Assembly (NCBI GenBank): GCA_001464815.1
Contig: LNDW01000015.1
Span: 434,001 to 498,000 of the forward strand
Direction of reading: 5' to 3'
Source: Betaproteobacteria bacterium Ga0077527
Lineage (GTDB): Bacteria > Pseudomonadota > Gammaproteobacteria > Burkholderiales > SG8-41
DNA length: 64,000 nucleotides
Shown here: positions 27,614 to 35,601 of the stretch, piece after piece
Position numbering within the stretch: position 1 is the stretch's first letter
Layout: each line of letters begins with the position of its first letter
The notes under the pieces: generated by a model
The model's input: the letters and a program-made list of their open reading frames with translations, nothing else
Databases searched by the model: none
Told to the model about the DNA's origin: nothing
Program-made: the position numbers and the translations under genes

Positions 27614-29479
27614 ATGATCCGGAAAAGAATGACCATCTCCATCACGCGCGCGCCGCCCGTGGTCAATGACGACACGATCATGGCGCTGCGCACGGCGGTG
27701 ATCCATCTCAGCCAGGGCCGGATCGACGCCGCCGGCGCCATCGCGCAGCGTATCGTCGATGAGCGGCCGCATCACTTTGACGCATTGCACCTGCTCGGCG
27801 TGATCGCGGCAAAGCGCCGGCAGCACGCCGAGGCGATAGAGCTGTTCAGCCGCGCGCTGGCGCTGAAACCCGACGCCGCGGCCTATGCCAACCGCGCCAC
27901 CGCGCGCAACCTGATGAAGCATTACCCGAAGGCGCTGGCCGACAGCGAAGCCGCGCTGAAATACGATCCGCGCTTCGCGCCGGCGCATCATGCCCGCGGC
28001 GTGGCGCTGAAGGGGCTGAAAAGGCTGTCGCAGGCGGCGGCGTGTTTCCAGCAGGCCACCACCCTCGACGCCAAACATGCTGATGCCTGGATGCAGCGGG
28101 GCAATGTCGCACTGGCGCTCAACGATCAGGCGGCAGCGCTGGGTCATTACCAGCGCTTGCTTGAACTGCAGCCGAACAACGCCGACGCCTGGTCCAACCA
28201 CGGCGTGGCACTGAGCATGCTGCGCCGCCACGCCGAAGCGCTGCGTTCCTATCAGCGCGCCCTCGAACTGCAACCGGGACTTGCCGATGCCCACGCCAAC
28301 CATGCCGTGGCGCTGAGTGAATTGGGCCGCCACCGCGAAGCGCTGGCCGGTTTCGAACGCGCCCTCCGATTCGAACCGCAAAACAGCACCGCGCTCGCCA
28401 ACCTTGGCGTGTGCCGCCTGCTCAACGGCGACTTTGCCGGCGGCTGGGCCAGCTTCGAATCACGCTGGGCGGTACGCGCCGCGACCATCGCCCGCTCCAG
28501 CCACGGCAGACTGCTGACGCCGGATAATTTCGGCGCGCCGCTGTGGGATGGCGAGCCCTTCGACGGCACGCTGCTGGTGTGGCCGGAGCAGGGCATCGGC
28601 GACCAGATGCTGTTTGGCTCGGTCATTGACGAGCTGCGCCAACGCGTGCCGAACGTGTTGTTCGCCATCGATCCGCGCCTGCATGCGCTGTATGCGCGTT
28701 CCTTTCCCGGCCTCGCCATCACCACGCTCGAGGACGCGCGCAAGGCGGCGAACTACGCGCGGCAGATTCCGGTGGTCAGCCTCGGCCGTCATTTCCGGCT
28801 GCATGAATCCGACTTCCTGAAGCGACGCCGCGCCTTTCTCAGGGCCGATGCCCAAAACAGCGGGGCCATGCGCCGGAAAATCGCCAAACAAGGCGAACTG
28901 GTCTGCGGCATCTCCTGGCACAGCAAGCTCTCGGAATTCGGTGCCGACAAGAGCATGCCGCTCGCCGCGCTGGGCGAATTGTTCAAGCTGTCCGGCCTGC
29001 GTTTTGTCGACCTGCAGTACGGCGACACCCGCGGCGAGCGCACGGCATTACGCGCCGCAGGCGGCCCGCAATTGCTGCACATCAACGGCCTCGACGCCCT
29101 GCGCGACCTCGACCGCTTCGCGGCGCTGGTGGATGCCTGCGACGTGGTGGTCACCGTGAGCAACACCACGGCGCACATCGCCGGCGCTCTGGGCAAACCG
29201 ACCTGGGTGATGCTGCCGCAGAACACCGGTCGCTTCTGGTACTGGCAGGCCGGGCGCGAGGATTCCCTGTGGTATCCGCAGATGCGCCTGCTGCGCCAGT
29301 CACAGGCGGGGAAATGGGCTGACGTGGTGCAACGGGTGCGTGACGAATTGGCGGCACGAATCCCCGGTGATCCGGACGCTGCGCCGCGAACGGCAGCCAC
29401 CCGCAAAAAAACGGCCATGCAAAAAACCGGGTGCAGGCCGGCCACGAAAAAGTCCGCGTCAACAAAAAACAAAAAATAG
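27614..29479 (+). CDS. TPR protein with C-terminal glycosyltransferase-like domain, paralogue 2
   Basis: 621 residues, with the same layout as the preceding gene: six or seven TPR units to about residue 275, then LLVWPEQGIGDQMLFGSVI, ISWHSKLSEFGADKSMPL, LRFVDLQYGD and DVVVTVSNTTAHIAGALGKPTWVMLP. A Lys-rich tail of about 40 residues (KKTAMQK, ATKKSASTKNKK) is unique to this copy. The 14-base gap indicates one operon. The two are tandem duplicates that have diverged mainly in repeat number and tail. Confidence 0.86.
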   Translation: MIRKRMTISITRAPPVVNDDTIMALRTAVIHLSQGRIDAAGAIAQRIVDERPHHFDALHLLGVIAAKRRQHAEAIELFSRALALKPDAAAYANRATARNLMKHYPKALADSEAALKYDPRFAPAHHARGVALKGLKRLSQAAACFQQATTLDAKHADAWMQRGNVALALNDQAAALGHYQRLLELQPNNADAWSNHGVALSMLRRHAEALRSYQRALELQPGLADAHANHAVALSELGRHREALAGFERALRFEPQNSTALANLGVCRLLNGDFAGGWASFESRWAVRAATIARSSHGRLLTPDNFGAPLWDGEPFDGTLLVWPEQGIGDQMLFGSVIDELRQRVPNVLFAIDPRLHALYARSFPGLAITTLEDARKAANYARQIPVVSLGRHFRLHESDFLKRRRAFLRADAQNSGAMRRKIAKQGELVCGISWHSKLSEFGADKSMPLAALGELFKLSGLRFVDLQYGDTRGERTALRAAGGPQLLHINGLDALRDLDRFAALVDACDVVVTVSNTTAHIAGALGKPTWVMLPQNTGRFWYWQAGREDSLWYPQMRLLRQSQAGKWADVVQRVRDELAARIPGDPDAAPRTAATRKKTAMQKTGCRPATKKSASTKNKK

Positions 29480-29565
29480 CGTCGTTGCAGTCCGCAACAT
29501 GAGCCCCTGCCCCTTGCCGACGGGGCCGCAGTGTAAAGTGCCGCCGTCATCGGGAGGAAAACCAC

Positions 29566-30438
29566 ATGGCAAGCCCGCTTAAACTGCGCCGGCTGTCCAA
29601 CGCACTCGGCGCCGAAGTCTGCGATATCGACCTGACACAACCGATGAGCGAAAGCACCTTCGGCGAGATTTACCGCGCGTTCCTGCAACATGGCATCCTG
29701 CTGTTTCGCGGACAACACATCAGTCGCGAGCAGCACATCGACTTCAGCCGCCGCTTCGGCGAACTCGACAAGCACGACGCGCTGCCGCGCGACCGCCACC
29801 CCGATCATCCCGAGCTGCTGCTGGTGACCAACCGGCCGAACGCGGACGGCACGCCTTCCGAATCGCGCTACACCGGCCGCTCCTGGCATACCGATTATTC
29901 GTACACCACGCGCCCGGCGCTGGGCTCGCTGCTGCGCTGCTGGCAATTGCCGGAAGTCGGCGGTGACACGCTGTTCGCCAACATGTATTTGGCCTACGAC
30001 ACGCTGTCCGAAGGCATGAAAAAAATGATCGCCGGCCTGCATGGCATCCACCTCTCGGGCACGCGCAGGATCAATGTCGCCGATGCAGGCAGCGCGCGGC
30101 GCGAAGAGGTAATCAGGCTCAATCCGCCGATCGCGCAGCCGGTGGTGCGGGTGCACCCCGAAACCGGGCGCAAGGCGCTCTACCTCGGCGAGAAGGTGAA
30201 ACGTTTCGACGGCATGAGCGAAGCCGAGAGCACGCCGCTGATCGACTTTCTCAACAAACACGCCACCCAGCCTGAATTTGTCTATCGCCAGCAATGGCGC
30301 GAGAACGATCTGCTGATCTGGGACAACCGCTGCACGCTGCATCAGGCGCTGGGTGATTTTGACGAGACGCAGATTCGCCATCTCGAACGCACCACAGTCA
30401 AGGGCACGCCCTCCGGTTACGTCGTCGACTCCGCCTGA
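29566..30438 (+). CDS. TauD/TfdA-family 2-oxoglutarate dioxygenase
   Basis: 290 residues with an intact iron triad: H108 and D110 in SWHTDYSYT, and the distal His in WDNRCTLHQALGDF; the 2-oxoglutarate Arg is in HLERTTVKG. The alpha-ketoglutarate-dependent family hydroxylates sulfonates, phenoxy acids or similar. GGAGGAAAACCAC precedes the ATG. It contrasts with the QxD variant at 24274. Confidence 0.93.
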   Translation: MASPLKLRRLSNALGAEVCDIDLTQPMSESTFGEIYRAFLQHGILLFRGQHISREQHIDFSRRFGELDKHDALPRDRHPDHPELLLVTNRPNADGTPSESRYTGRSWHTDYSYTTRPALGSLLRCWQLPEVGGDTLFANMYLAYDTLSEGMKKMIAGLHGIHLSGTRRINVADAGSARREEVIRLNPPIAQPVVRVHPETGRKALYLGEKVKRFDGMSEAESTPLIDFLNKHATQPEFVYRQQWRENDLLIWDNRCTLHQALGDFDETQIRHLERTTVKGTPSGYVVDSA

Positions 30439-30493
30439 AGTTGAATCTTTTCCGTGCTGATGCAGTCAAAATCCCCGGCTTTATTGAGCATCA

Positions 30494-30525
30494 ATTATAA
30501 CTATCTGTTTTTAAACAATATTTTT
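30494..30525 (+). repeat. AT-rich interspersed element, copy 5
   Basis: Contains ATCTGTTTTTAAACAATATT preceded by TTATAACT. It ends a few bases before the ribosome site of the exported methyltransferase gene. Confidence 0.5.
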
Positions 30526-30534
30526 GGAGATGTC

Positions 30535-31422
30535 ATGCGTGTCTGGTATACAGCAGTGCTGTGCGTCGCGTTCTTCGCGGCAGGCCCGGTGTGGTCGCAG
30601 GAACGGTTTTCGATTTTTGTCGGCAGCAATCCTGAAAGCATAGACCGCATGGTTGCCATCGCCGGCCTGCGCGACGGCGATGTGGTCACCGATCTTGGCT
30701 CCGGTGATGGCCGCATTGTCATCAGCGCGGTGAAATCGCATCCGGGTGTCAGCGGCTGGGGCGTGGACATCGACGAGAAACTGGTGCGTGAGTCGAGCGC
30801 CGAAGCCGGCAAGGAGGGCCTCTCAGGGCGCGTGCGTTTTTTCCACCAGAACGCCTTTGATGCCGATCTGAGCCAGGCCAACGTGATCTTCATGTGGCTG
30901 TGGCCCGAGCTGATGTACATGCTGCGCACCAAGATACTCGCCGAGGCACGGCCCGGCACCCGTGTTGTCACCAACATGTGGGACCTCGGCAGCTGGAAAC
31001 CCGATGCGACCGACGACCGTCCGATGCCGGTGCACATGTGGGTGGTGCCGGCCCAGGTCCGCGGCAGTTGGAACTGGGAACTCACGGTGGGCGGCGTCAA
31101 GCGCCACTACGCCGCGGTGCTTGAGCAGCAGTTCCAGCAGATCGAGGGCGTGGTGCGTGCCGGTGACCGACGCGGGGTGTTCCGCGAGATGAAGCTGCGC
31201 GGCGAAGACCTGAGTTTCGCGCTCGACATCACCCTCGACGGCAGCGGCATGTTCCGCCATACCTTCAATGTCAAAGTGCGCGGCGACCAGATGCTCGGCA
31301 CCGTACGCATCGTGCCGCTGAAGCGTGACGACGAAGCCGGCGAGGCGGTGACCCTGCCCTTCCAGGCCACGCGCAACCCGAAAAGCGCCTATTTCGCGCC
31401 GACGGGGCTGGTCAAGCGCTGA
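30535..31422 (+). CDS. Exported methyltransferase-fold protein
   Basis: 295 residues beginning with a signal peptide (VWYTAVLCVAFFAAGPVWS, cleavage before QE). The mature part has a class I motif I (VVTDLGSGDGRIVISAV), GWGVDIDEKL and NVIFMWLWPELM, that is, a SAM-binding Rossmann layout, followed by a beta-rich C-terminal domain. SAM is not expected outside the cytoplasm, so it may bind something else or stay membrane-attached facing inward. ATG 30535 follows GGAG. Its 3' end overlaps that of the convergent UGSC gene by 11 bases. Confidence 0.82.
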   Translation: MRVWYTAVLCVAFFAAGPVWSQERFSIFVGSNPESIDRMVAIAGLRDGDVVTDLGSGDGRIVISAVKSHPGVSGWGVDIDEKLVRESSAEAGKEGLSGRVRFFHQNAFDADLSQANVIFMWLWPELMYMLRTKILAEARPGTRVVTNMWDLGSWKPDATDDRPMPVHMWVVPAQVRGSWNWELTVGGVKRHYAAVLEQQFQQIEGVVRAGDRRGVFREMKLRGEDLSFALDITLDGSGMFRHTFNVKVRGDQMLGTVRIVPLKRDDEAGEAVTLPFQATRNPKSAYFAPTGLVKR

Positions 31423-31945
31423 TCCGGTCTCTCAGCAACGTCACGATCACGGCAACTGCAGCTCGCGCCTTCTCGCGCAGTGCCGCGTCATCGTTGTTGG
31501 CGACCGGATGCGCGATCACCGCGAAGGGATAGTCCTTCAGGCCGTTGGCGGCGGCCACGGCTTTCGCGGTGGCGACAAAACGGTCGGTCATGATCGCGAC
31601 CGCGGGGATGCCGAGCCGTTCGGCTTCGATGGCGTCGTGCAGACTGCACGACGAGCAGCTGCCTCAGTCGCCGGTGGCGGCGAGGATGGCATCCGCGCCG
31701 CGCAGCTCCATCAGCATCGGCCCAGGCACCGGGCGCGAGGCATCGGGCTTGCGCCGGCGGATGCATTCGCGCACGCGGTATTCCTGCCTGAGGATGTCCT
31801 CGATGAAGTCGAACAGCCGCGCGGTGCCGATCTTGGCGTTGTCGATCATGCCCACCACCGCGCCTTCGAGGCTGGCCAGCGGTGGCGCGAGGCGCAGGGC
31901 CTCGCCTTCGGCGGACTGGGTGGGGTCAAGGACTCTGAGTGTCAT
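31412..31945 (-). CDS. Small UGSC-domain selenoprotein
   Basis: 177 residues counting one in-frame TGA at 31664-31666 as selenocysteine 94 in U-G-S-C-S-S-C. After the TGA the frame continues for 83 codons with coherent sequence (LHDAIEAERLGIPAVAIMTD) matching the UGSC domain of the fusion protein, and stops at 31412. ATG 31945 follows AGGAG. It is the third gene of an operon with the CinA-like and UGSC-partner genes (20 bases from the latter). The UGSC family is known as a selenoprotein family of unresolved chemistry. Confidence 0.86.
31633..31653 (-). promoter_or_regulatory. Predicted bacterial SECIS hairpin
   Basis: Starting 13 bases after the U of the UGA, the mRNA forms a perfect 8-bp stem (CGUCGUGC with GCACGACG) around loop AGUCU. 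Counting U of UGA as 1, GUCUGCAC occupies positions 23-30. As I recall the E. coli fdhF SECIS, the same eight bases occupy the same positions, including the G23/U24 recognised by SelB. Confidence 0.75.
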
Positions 31946-31965
31946 GGTCTGCTCCTGATTTGATG

Positions 31966-33006
31966 TCACGCATCAATGGTCATCGTCACTGCAAGCGATT
32001 TCTTGCCGTACCAGGGCGGCAGGATCGCGGCAAAACCGCCCGCCGGCCCGCCGGCCGCGACCACCAGCAAATCGTCAGGCGAACGCAACGCGCAATACAC
32101 CTTGTCCTCGTCCTTGCGCCCCGCCACCGCGGCCTTGCCGACGCCGCGCCATTCGCCGCGCTTCACGCGCGCCTTCTCGAACACATACTCGCGGATGTCC
32201 TGCTTGCGCCAGCCTGCGGCGGCAAAGATGTCGCGCTGCTGCTTCGCGATCACCAGCGCGTAATTGCCTTCCCAGATCGAGTAGAGCAGCATGTTGCTGC
32301 GCATCGCCGCGGCGTAGGTATCGCACAGTTCACGCGGGTCGTGGGTCCACTCGTTCATGATCTGCGTCGGTGACTCCACCTGCAGCGCGGTCACCGCCGA
32401 TTGCCCGGCGGCCAGGCCACGCTCGACCGACAGCGGCAGCCACGGCGAGTCCTCCTCGTCCTCGGCGATGCAGAAGGTGAACTTGCCGGGATGGCCCAGC
32501 GTCGAGCGGTCAAGCTGGCCGGGTATGCCGCCCAGCACATTGAGCAGGATCAGGCGGATGCTGCGGCCGATGGTGGCATTGGCGCGGCTGGCGTTGGCGA
32601 GCACATTATGGGTGGCGTTCATGCCGATGGCCTGGCGCACCGGGCCGTTGACCACGATGAAGGGGGCGCTGCCGCCGGTGCTGGCGGTGCTGCCGTGCAG
32701 CGCGTATTCCGGCCGGCACATCGCCTTCACCACCGCCACCACCACCGGCAGGTATTCCGGCAGGCAGCCGGCCATAACCGCAGCAATCGCCACCTTCTCG
32801 GCGCTGATGCTGCGCCGGCGCACCGGCTCGACGCCGATGACATCACCCGGCGCAAGTTGCGCAACGGCCAGGAAGCGCGCCACCGCGTCCTCGGTCGGCG
32901 GCACGATGGGCAGGCCGTCGGTCCAGCCCCTGCGCTGATAGAGCTCGTTCGCCTCGGCCGCGTCGGCGACTTCGTGCACCGCGCTGGCGAAAACCGGGCC
33001 GCTCAT
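31966..33006 (-). CDS. UGSC-partner protein (stand-alone form)
   Basis: 346 residues homologous to the C-terminal domain of the fusion at 10244: GWTDGLPIVPPTED, MAGCLPEYLPVVVAVVKA, FIVVNGPVRQAIGMN, ANATIGRSIRLILLNVLGG. No signal peptide or membrane segment. Its function is unknown, but fusion in one locus and adjacency in the other argue that it works with the UGSC domain. Its ATG overlaps the cinA-like stop by four bases. Confidence 0.85.
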   Translation of the reverse strand: MSGPVFASAVHEVADAAEANELYQRRGWTDGLPIVPPTEDAVARFLAVAQLAPGDVIGVEPVRRRSISAEKVAIAAVMAGCLPEYLPVVVAVVKAMCRPEYALHGSTASTGGSAPFIVVNGPVRQAIGMNATHNVLANASRANATIGRSIRLILLNVLGGIPGQLDRSTLGHPGKFTFCIAEDEEDSPWLPLSVERGLAAGQSAVTALQVESPTQIMNEWTHDPRELCDTYAAAMRSNMLLYSIWEGNYALVIAKQQRDIFAAAGWRKQDIREYVFEKARVKRGEWRGVGKAAVAGRKDEDKVYCALRSPDDLLVVAAGGPAGGFAAILPPWYGKKSLAVTMTIDA

Positions 33007-33497
33007 CGCGGCGCGGCCTCCACCGCCTCGCACAGCAGGTCGATCGCCGCCGCGGCAAAGGCCTGCATGTTGGCGACGCGGTCCGTCGCGCCGGTCTCCA
33101 GCGTGCGTGAACGTTCGCCGGCGGGACCGGCCACCGCGAAACAGGCATGCCCCGCCGGATAGCCGTAGCGGCTGCCGGTGGGACCGGCGGCACCGGTCTC
33201 GCTCAGCGTCCAGTGGGTTGCCGCGCGCTCGCGCAGCCGCCGTGCCTTGCGCAGCGCGTATTCCTCGGTCGAGGGCGTGATGTCGTGCAGCTCCTTGTCG
33301 GCGAGGCCAAGGAATTCGCGGCGCATCTGGTAGGTGTAAACCACCAGACCGCCGCGCACGCAGGCCGAAGCGCCGGGGACTGCAAGCAGTGCCGCGGTGA
33401 TCAACCCCCCGCAGGAAGACTCGGCCACCGAGATGGTGTGGCCGCGGGCCTTGAGCAGTTCGATCGCGCGTTGCGCGTGGGGCAGCAGATCTTTCAT
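33003..33497 (-). CDS. CinA C-terminal-domain (PncC-like) protein
   Basis: 164 residues of the nicotinamide-nucleotide amidase fold, with VAESSCGGLITAALLAVPGAS and LSETGAAGPTG. The family Ser of AESCTGG is kept, but the conserved segment normally YSNxxK reads YTYQMRR, replacing the Lys with Arg. It may be an altered amidase or have another role. It is the first gene of the UGSC operon. Confidence 0.85.
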   Translation of the reverse strand: MKDLLPHAQRAIELLKARGHTISVAESSCGGLITAALLAVPGASACVRGGLVVYTYQMRREFLGLADKELHDITPSTEEYALRKARRLRERAATHWTLSETGAAGPTGSRYGYPAGHACFAVAGPAGERSRTLETGATDRVANMQAFAAAAIDLLCEAVEAAPR

Positions 33498-33511
33498 GAA
33501 GACTTTCGCAT

Positions 33512-34360
33512 TCAGGGTTTTTCAACCATCCGGAACACCGTCACCTTGTGCGAGCCGCCGGCTTTACGCTCGGCCGCCGTCGCCCGGATGATGCCGTAGA
33601 TCACACCCGGCTGCGAGCGGTCCCAGGCAATGCCCTGGCCGCGGATGTTCATCGGCAGCACGTCCACCAGCTCCAGCACCGCGCCTGCTTTCGGTATGCG
33701 CATGCGGTAAATCTCCGCCGGATCGTGGCCGCTCAGGTACAGAAAACCATCCGGCCCCCAGGAACCGCCGGAATTGCTCATGTCCTCGAACTTGTCGAGG
33801 ATGGATTTCGGCAGCGTCCACATCTGCAGTGGTCGGAAGTCGCGGCTGAACTTGATCATCACTGTGTTGACCTTGTGGCCGTACGGCGTCTTGTTCGGCC
33901 CGAGCAGGCGGTCGTAGTTGGCGAAGGTGCCCCACCAGTGGCCATCGTGCCAGTCGAGCCAGGTCATCGAGCCCCACTGTATGCCAAAGCTGTGGGTGCC
34001 GATGTGCTCCATCGTCTCGGCGTCGAAAATCTCGATCGAACTGGTCATCGGCCACTGCGGATAGTTCGAATGCGAAGCGTAGATCTTGCCGCCCATCACC
34101 ATCGCGCTGTCGAGGTGGATGATCTGGCCACCCTTCTCGCCCTGCCATTTTTTTACGAGCTGGCCGGTGCGCTTGTCATACTTGGCGATGGCGGTGTTAT
34201 CAACCGCATAGAAATGATTGCGGTCCACGCCAATGCCCTGATTCGCCTCGGGCACAGTGAACTCGCCGATCTGCTCCAGTACTGAAGCCGCCTGTGCCGG
34301 CAGCACGATGGCGAAGACCAGCAGCGCCAGCGCGCGGCTGATGTATTTGAATAGGCTCAT
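33512..34360 (-). CDS. Exported beta-propeller-like protein
   Basis: 282 residues with a signal peptide (ALALLVFAIVLPAQA, cleavage before AS). The mature sequence has repeated short blades with Gly/Asp turns (GIGVDRNHFYAVDN, GGKIYASHSNYPQWP, GPDGFLYLSGHDPAEIYRM). It is probably periplasmic and ligand-binding or lactonase-like; no catalytic set is certain. GGGGAGGAAACC precedes the ATG. It follows the Bug gene at 34517 across an AT-rich element. Confidence 0.75.
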   Translation of the reverse strand: MSLFKYISRALALLVFAIVLPAQAASVLEQIGEFTVPEANQGIGVDRNHFYAVDNTAIAKYDKRTGQLVKKWQGEKGGQIIHLDSAMVMGGKIYASHSNYPQWPMTSSIEIFDAETMEHIGTHSFGIQWGSMTWLDWHDGHWWGTFANYDRLLGPNKTPYGHKVNTVMIKFSRDFRPLQMWTLPKSILDKFEDMSNSGGSWGPDGFLYLSGHDPAEIYRMRIPKAGAVLELVDVLPMNIRGQGIAWDRSQPGVIYGIIRATAAERKAGGSHKVTVFRMVEKP

Positions 34361-34470
34361 GGTTTCCTCCCCTTGAAAAGCGCACCACATTATCGGCGGT
34401 TTGCTGCGGGAGAAAGACAGGTGATACCGGTCAAGGCGGGGGCGGGCGTTGCCAGCCCGATTCCGCCATC

Positions 34471-34500
34471 AAAAATATTTGAATAAAAACAATTACTTAA
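34471..34500 (-). repeat. AT-rich interspersed element, copy 6
   Basis: On the minus strand it contains AATTGTTTTTATTCAAATAT preceded by TTAAGT. It lies 16 bases beyond the stop of the Bug gene and upstream of the beta-propeller gene. Confidence 0.6.
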
Positions 34501-34516
34501 TAACAATTCGCCCGGT

Positions 34517-35491
34517 TTAATTGGCGCCTATGGGCCCCAACAGCTTGCTGATCTTTTCATACTTGGCATAGTCGGCCTGCAGGCGTTTTGCGAACTGCTC
34601 GGGTGTCGAATACAGCGGCTCCAGCACCAGCGACTCGAAACGCTTTTGCACGTCCGGCGATTCAAGCGCCTTGCCGATTGCGGCATGCAGGGTGTCGATG
34701 ATCGGGCGCGGTGTCCCCGCCGGCACAAACACGCCGACCCAGGAAGAAAAGTCATAACCGGGCACCCCGGCCTCCGACACGGTCGGCAGTTCGGGCAGGG
34801 ACTTCAGCCGCTCGGTCGATACCACGCCGAGCAGACGCACCTGCTTGCGGTCGATGAACGGCCGGTAGGTGGCGTAGCTCGCAACATAGACTTGGGCCTC
34901 GCCCGAGGCCAGCCCGATGGCAGCGGCACCGCCGCCCTTGAACGGCACATGCAGCATCTGGGTGCCTGCAAGCGAGTTGAAGTACGCCATCGCCATATGG
35001 GTGTAGCTGCCGTTACCGGCCGAGGCGTAGGCCACCGCACCCGGCCTCGCCCTGGCGAGACCGACCAGTTCCTTGACCGACCTTGCCGGCAGCGAGGGAT
35101 GCACGCCGACGATGCCGATCTGGGCCGCCAGCGGCGTCACGCCGAGAAACACCTTGCGCGAATCGTAGGGCAGGTTGCGGCTCATCACCGCGTTCGAGAC
35201 CAGGGTTGTTGAATGCACCATCACCGCATAACCGTCGGGTGGCACGGTCGCGAAATGCGTCTCGCCGATCACACTGCCGGCGCCGACGCGGTTTTCGACC
35301 AGGAACTGCTGTCCCATCTGCTCCGACATCTTCTGGAACACGATGCGGCCGGCGATGTCGTTGGTGCCGCCGGGACCGTGAGGGATGACCACCCGCACCG
35401 GTTTCACCGGATAGGGCTGCGCACCCGCGACTGGGACCGAGAGCAAAACTGCAGACAGGATGATGCCGGTAGTGCGCACGCAAAATTGCAT
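34517..35491 (-). CDS. TctC/Bug-family periplasmic solute receptor
   Basis: 324 residues with a signal peptide (VLLSVPVAGA) and Bug motifs YPVKPVRVVIPHGPGGTNDIAGR, VENRVGAGSVIGE, HVPFKGGGAAAIGL and LPTVSEAGVPGYDFSSW. A periplasmic carboxylate receptor without adjacent TctAB genes. The binding-loop sequence GPGGTND is standard, unlike the APGSAND of the receptor at 18777. Confidence 0.95.
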   Translation of the reverse strand: MQFCVRTTGIILSAVLLSVPVAGAQPYPVKPVRVVIPHGPGGTNDIAGRIVFQKMSEQMGQQFLVENRVGAGSVIGETHFATVPPDGYAVMVHSTTLVSNAVMSRNLPYDSRKVFLGVTPLAAQIGIVGVHPSLPARSVKELVGLARARPGAVAYASAGNGSYTHMAMAYFNSLAGTQMLHVPFKGGGAAAIGLASGEAQVYVASYATYRPFIDRKQVRLLGVVSTERLKSLPELPTVSEAGVPGYDFSSWVGVFVPAGTPRPIIDTLHAAIGKALESPDVQKRFESLVLEPLYSTPEQFAKRLQADYAKYEKISKLLGPIGAN

Positions 35492-35601
35492 GGTGACTCT
35501 CCCGCAAAAACAACCGTTACCCGACCGTCATCCCCTCCCGGTAATACATGACGAATGTTTGAAACAGGCAACAGGCGCATGCCCGTTGCCCTGCTGCGAA
35601 A

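Noticed and set aside
28789-30381. A 530-residue minus-strand open frame
   Set aside because: It is antisense to the TPR-glycosyltransferase and TauD genes, which have clear family motifs.
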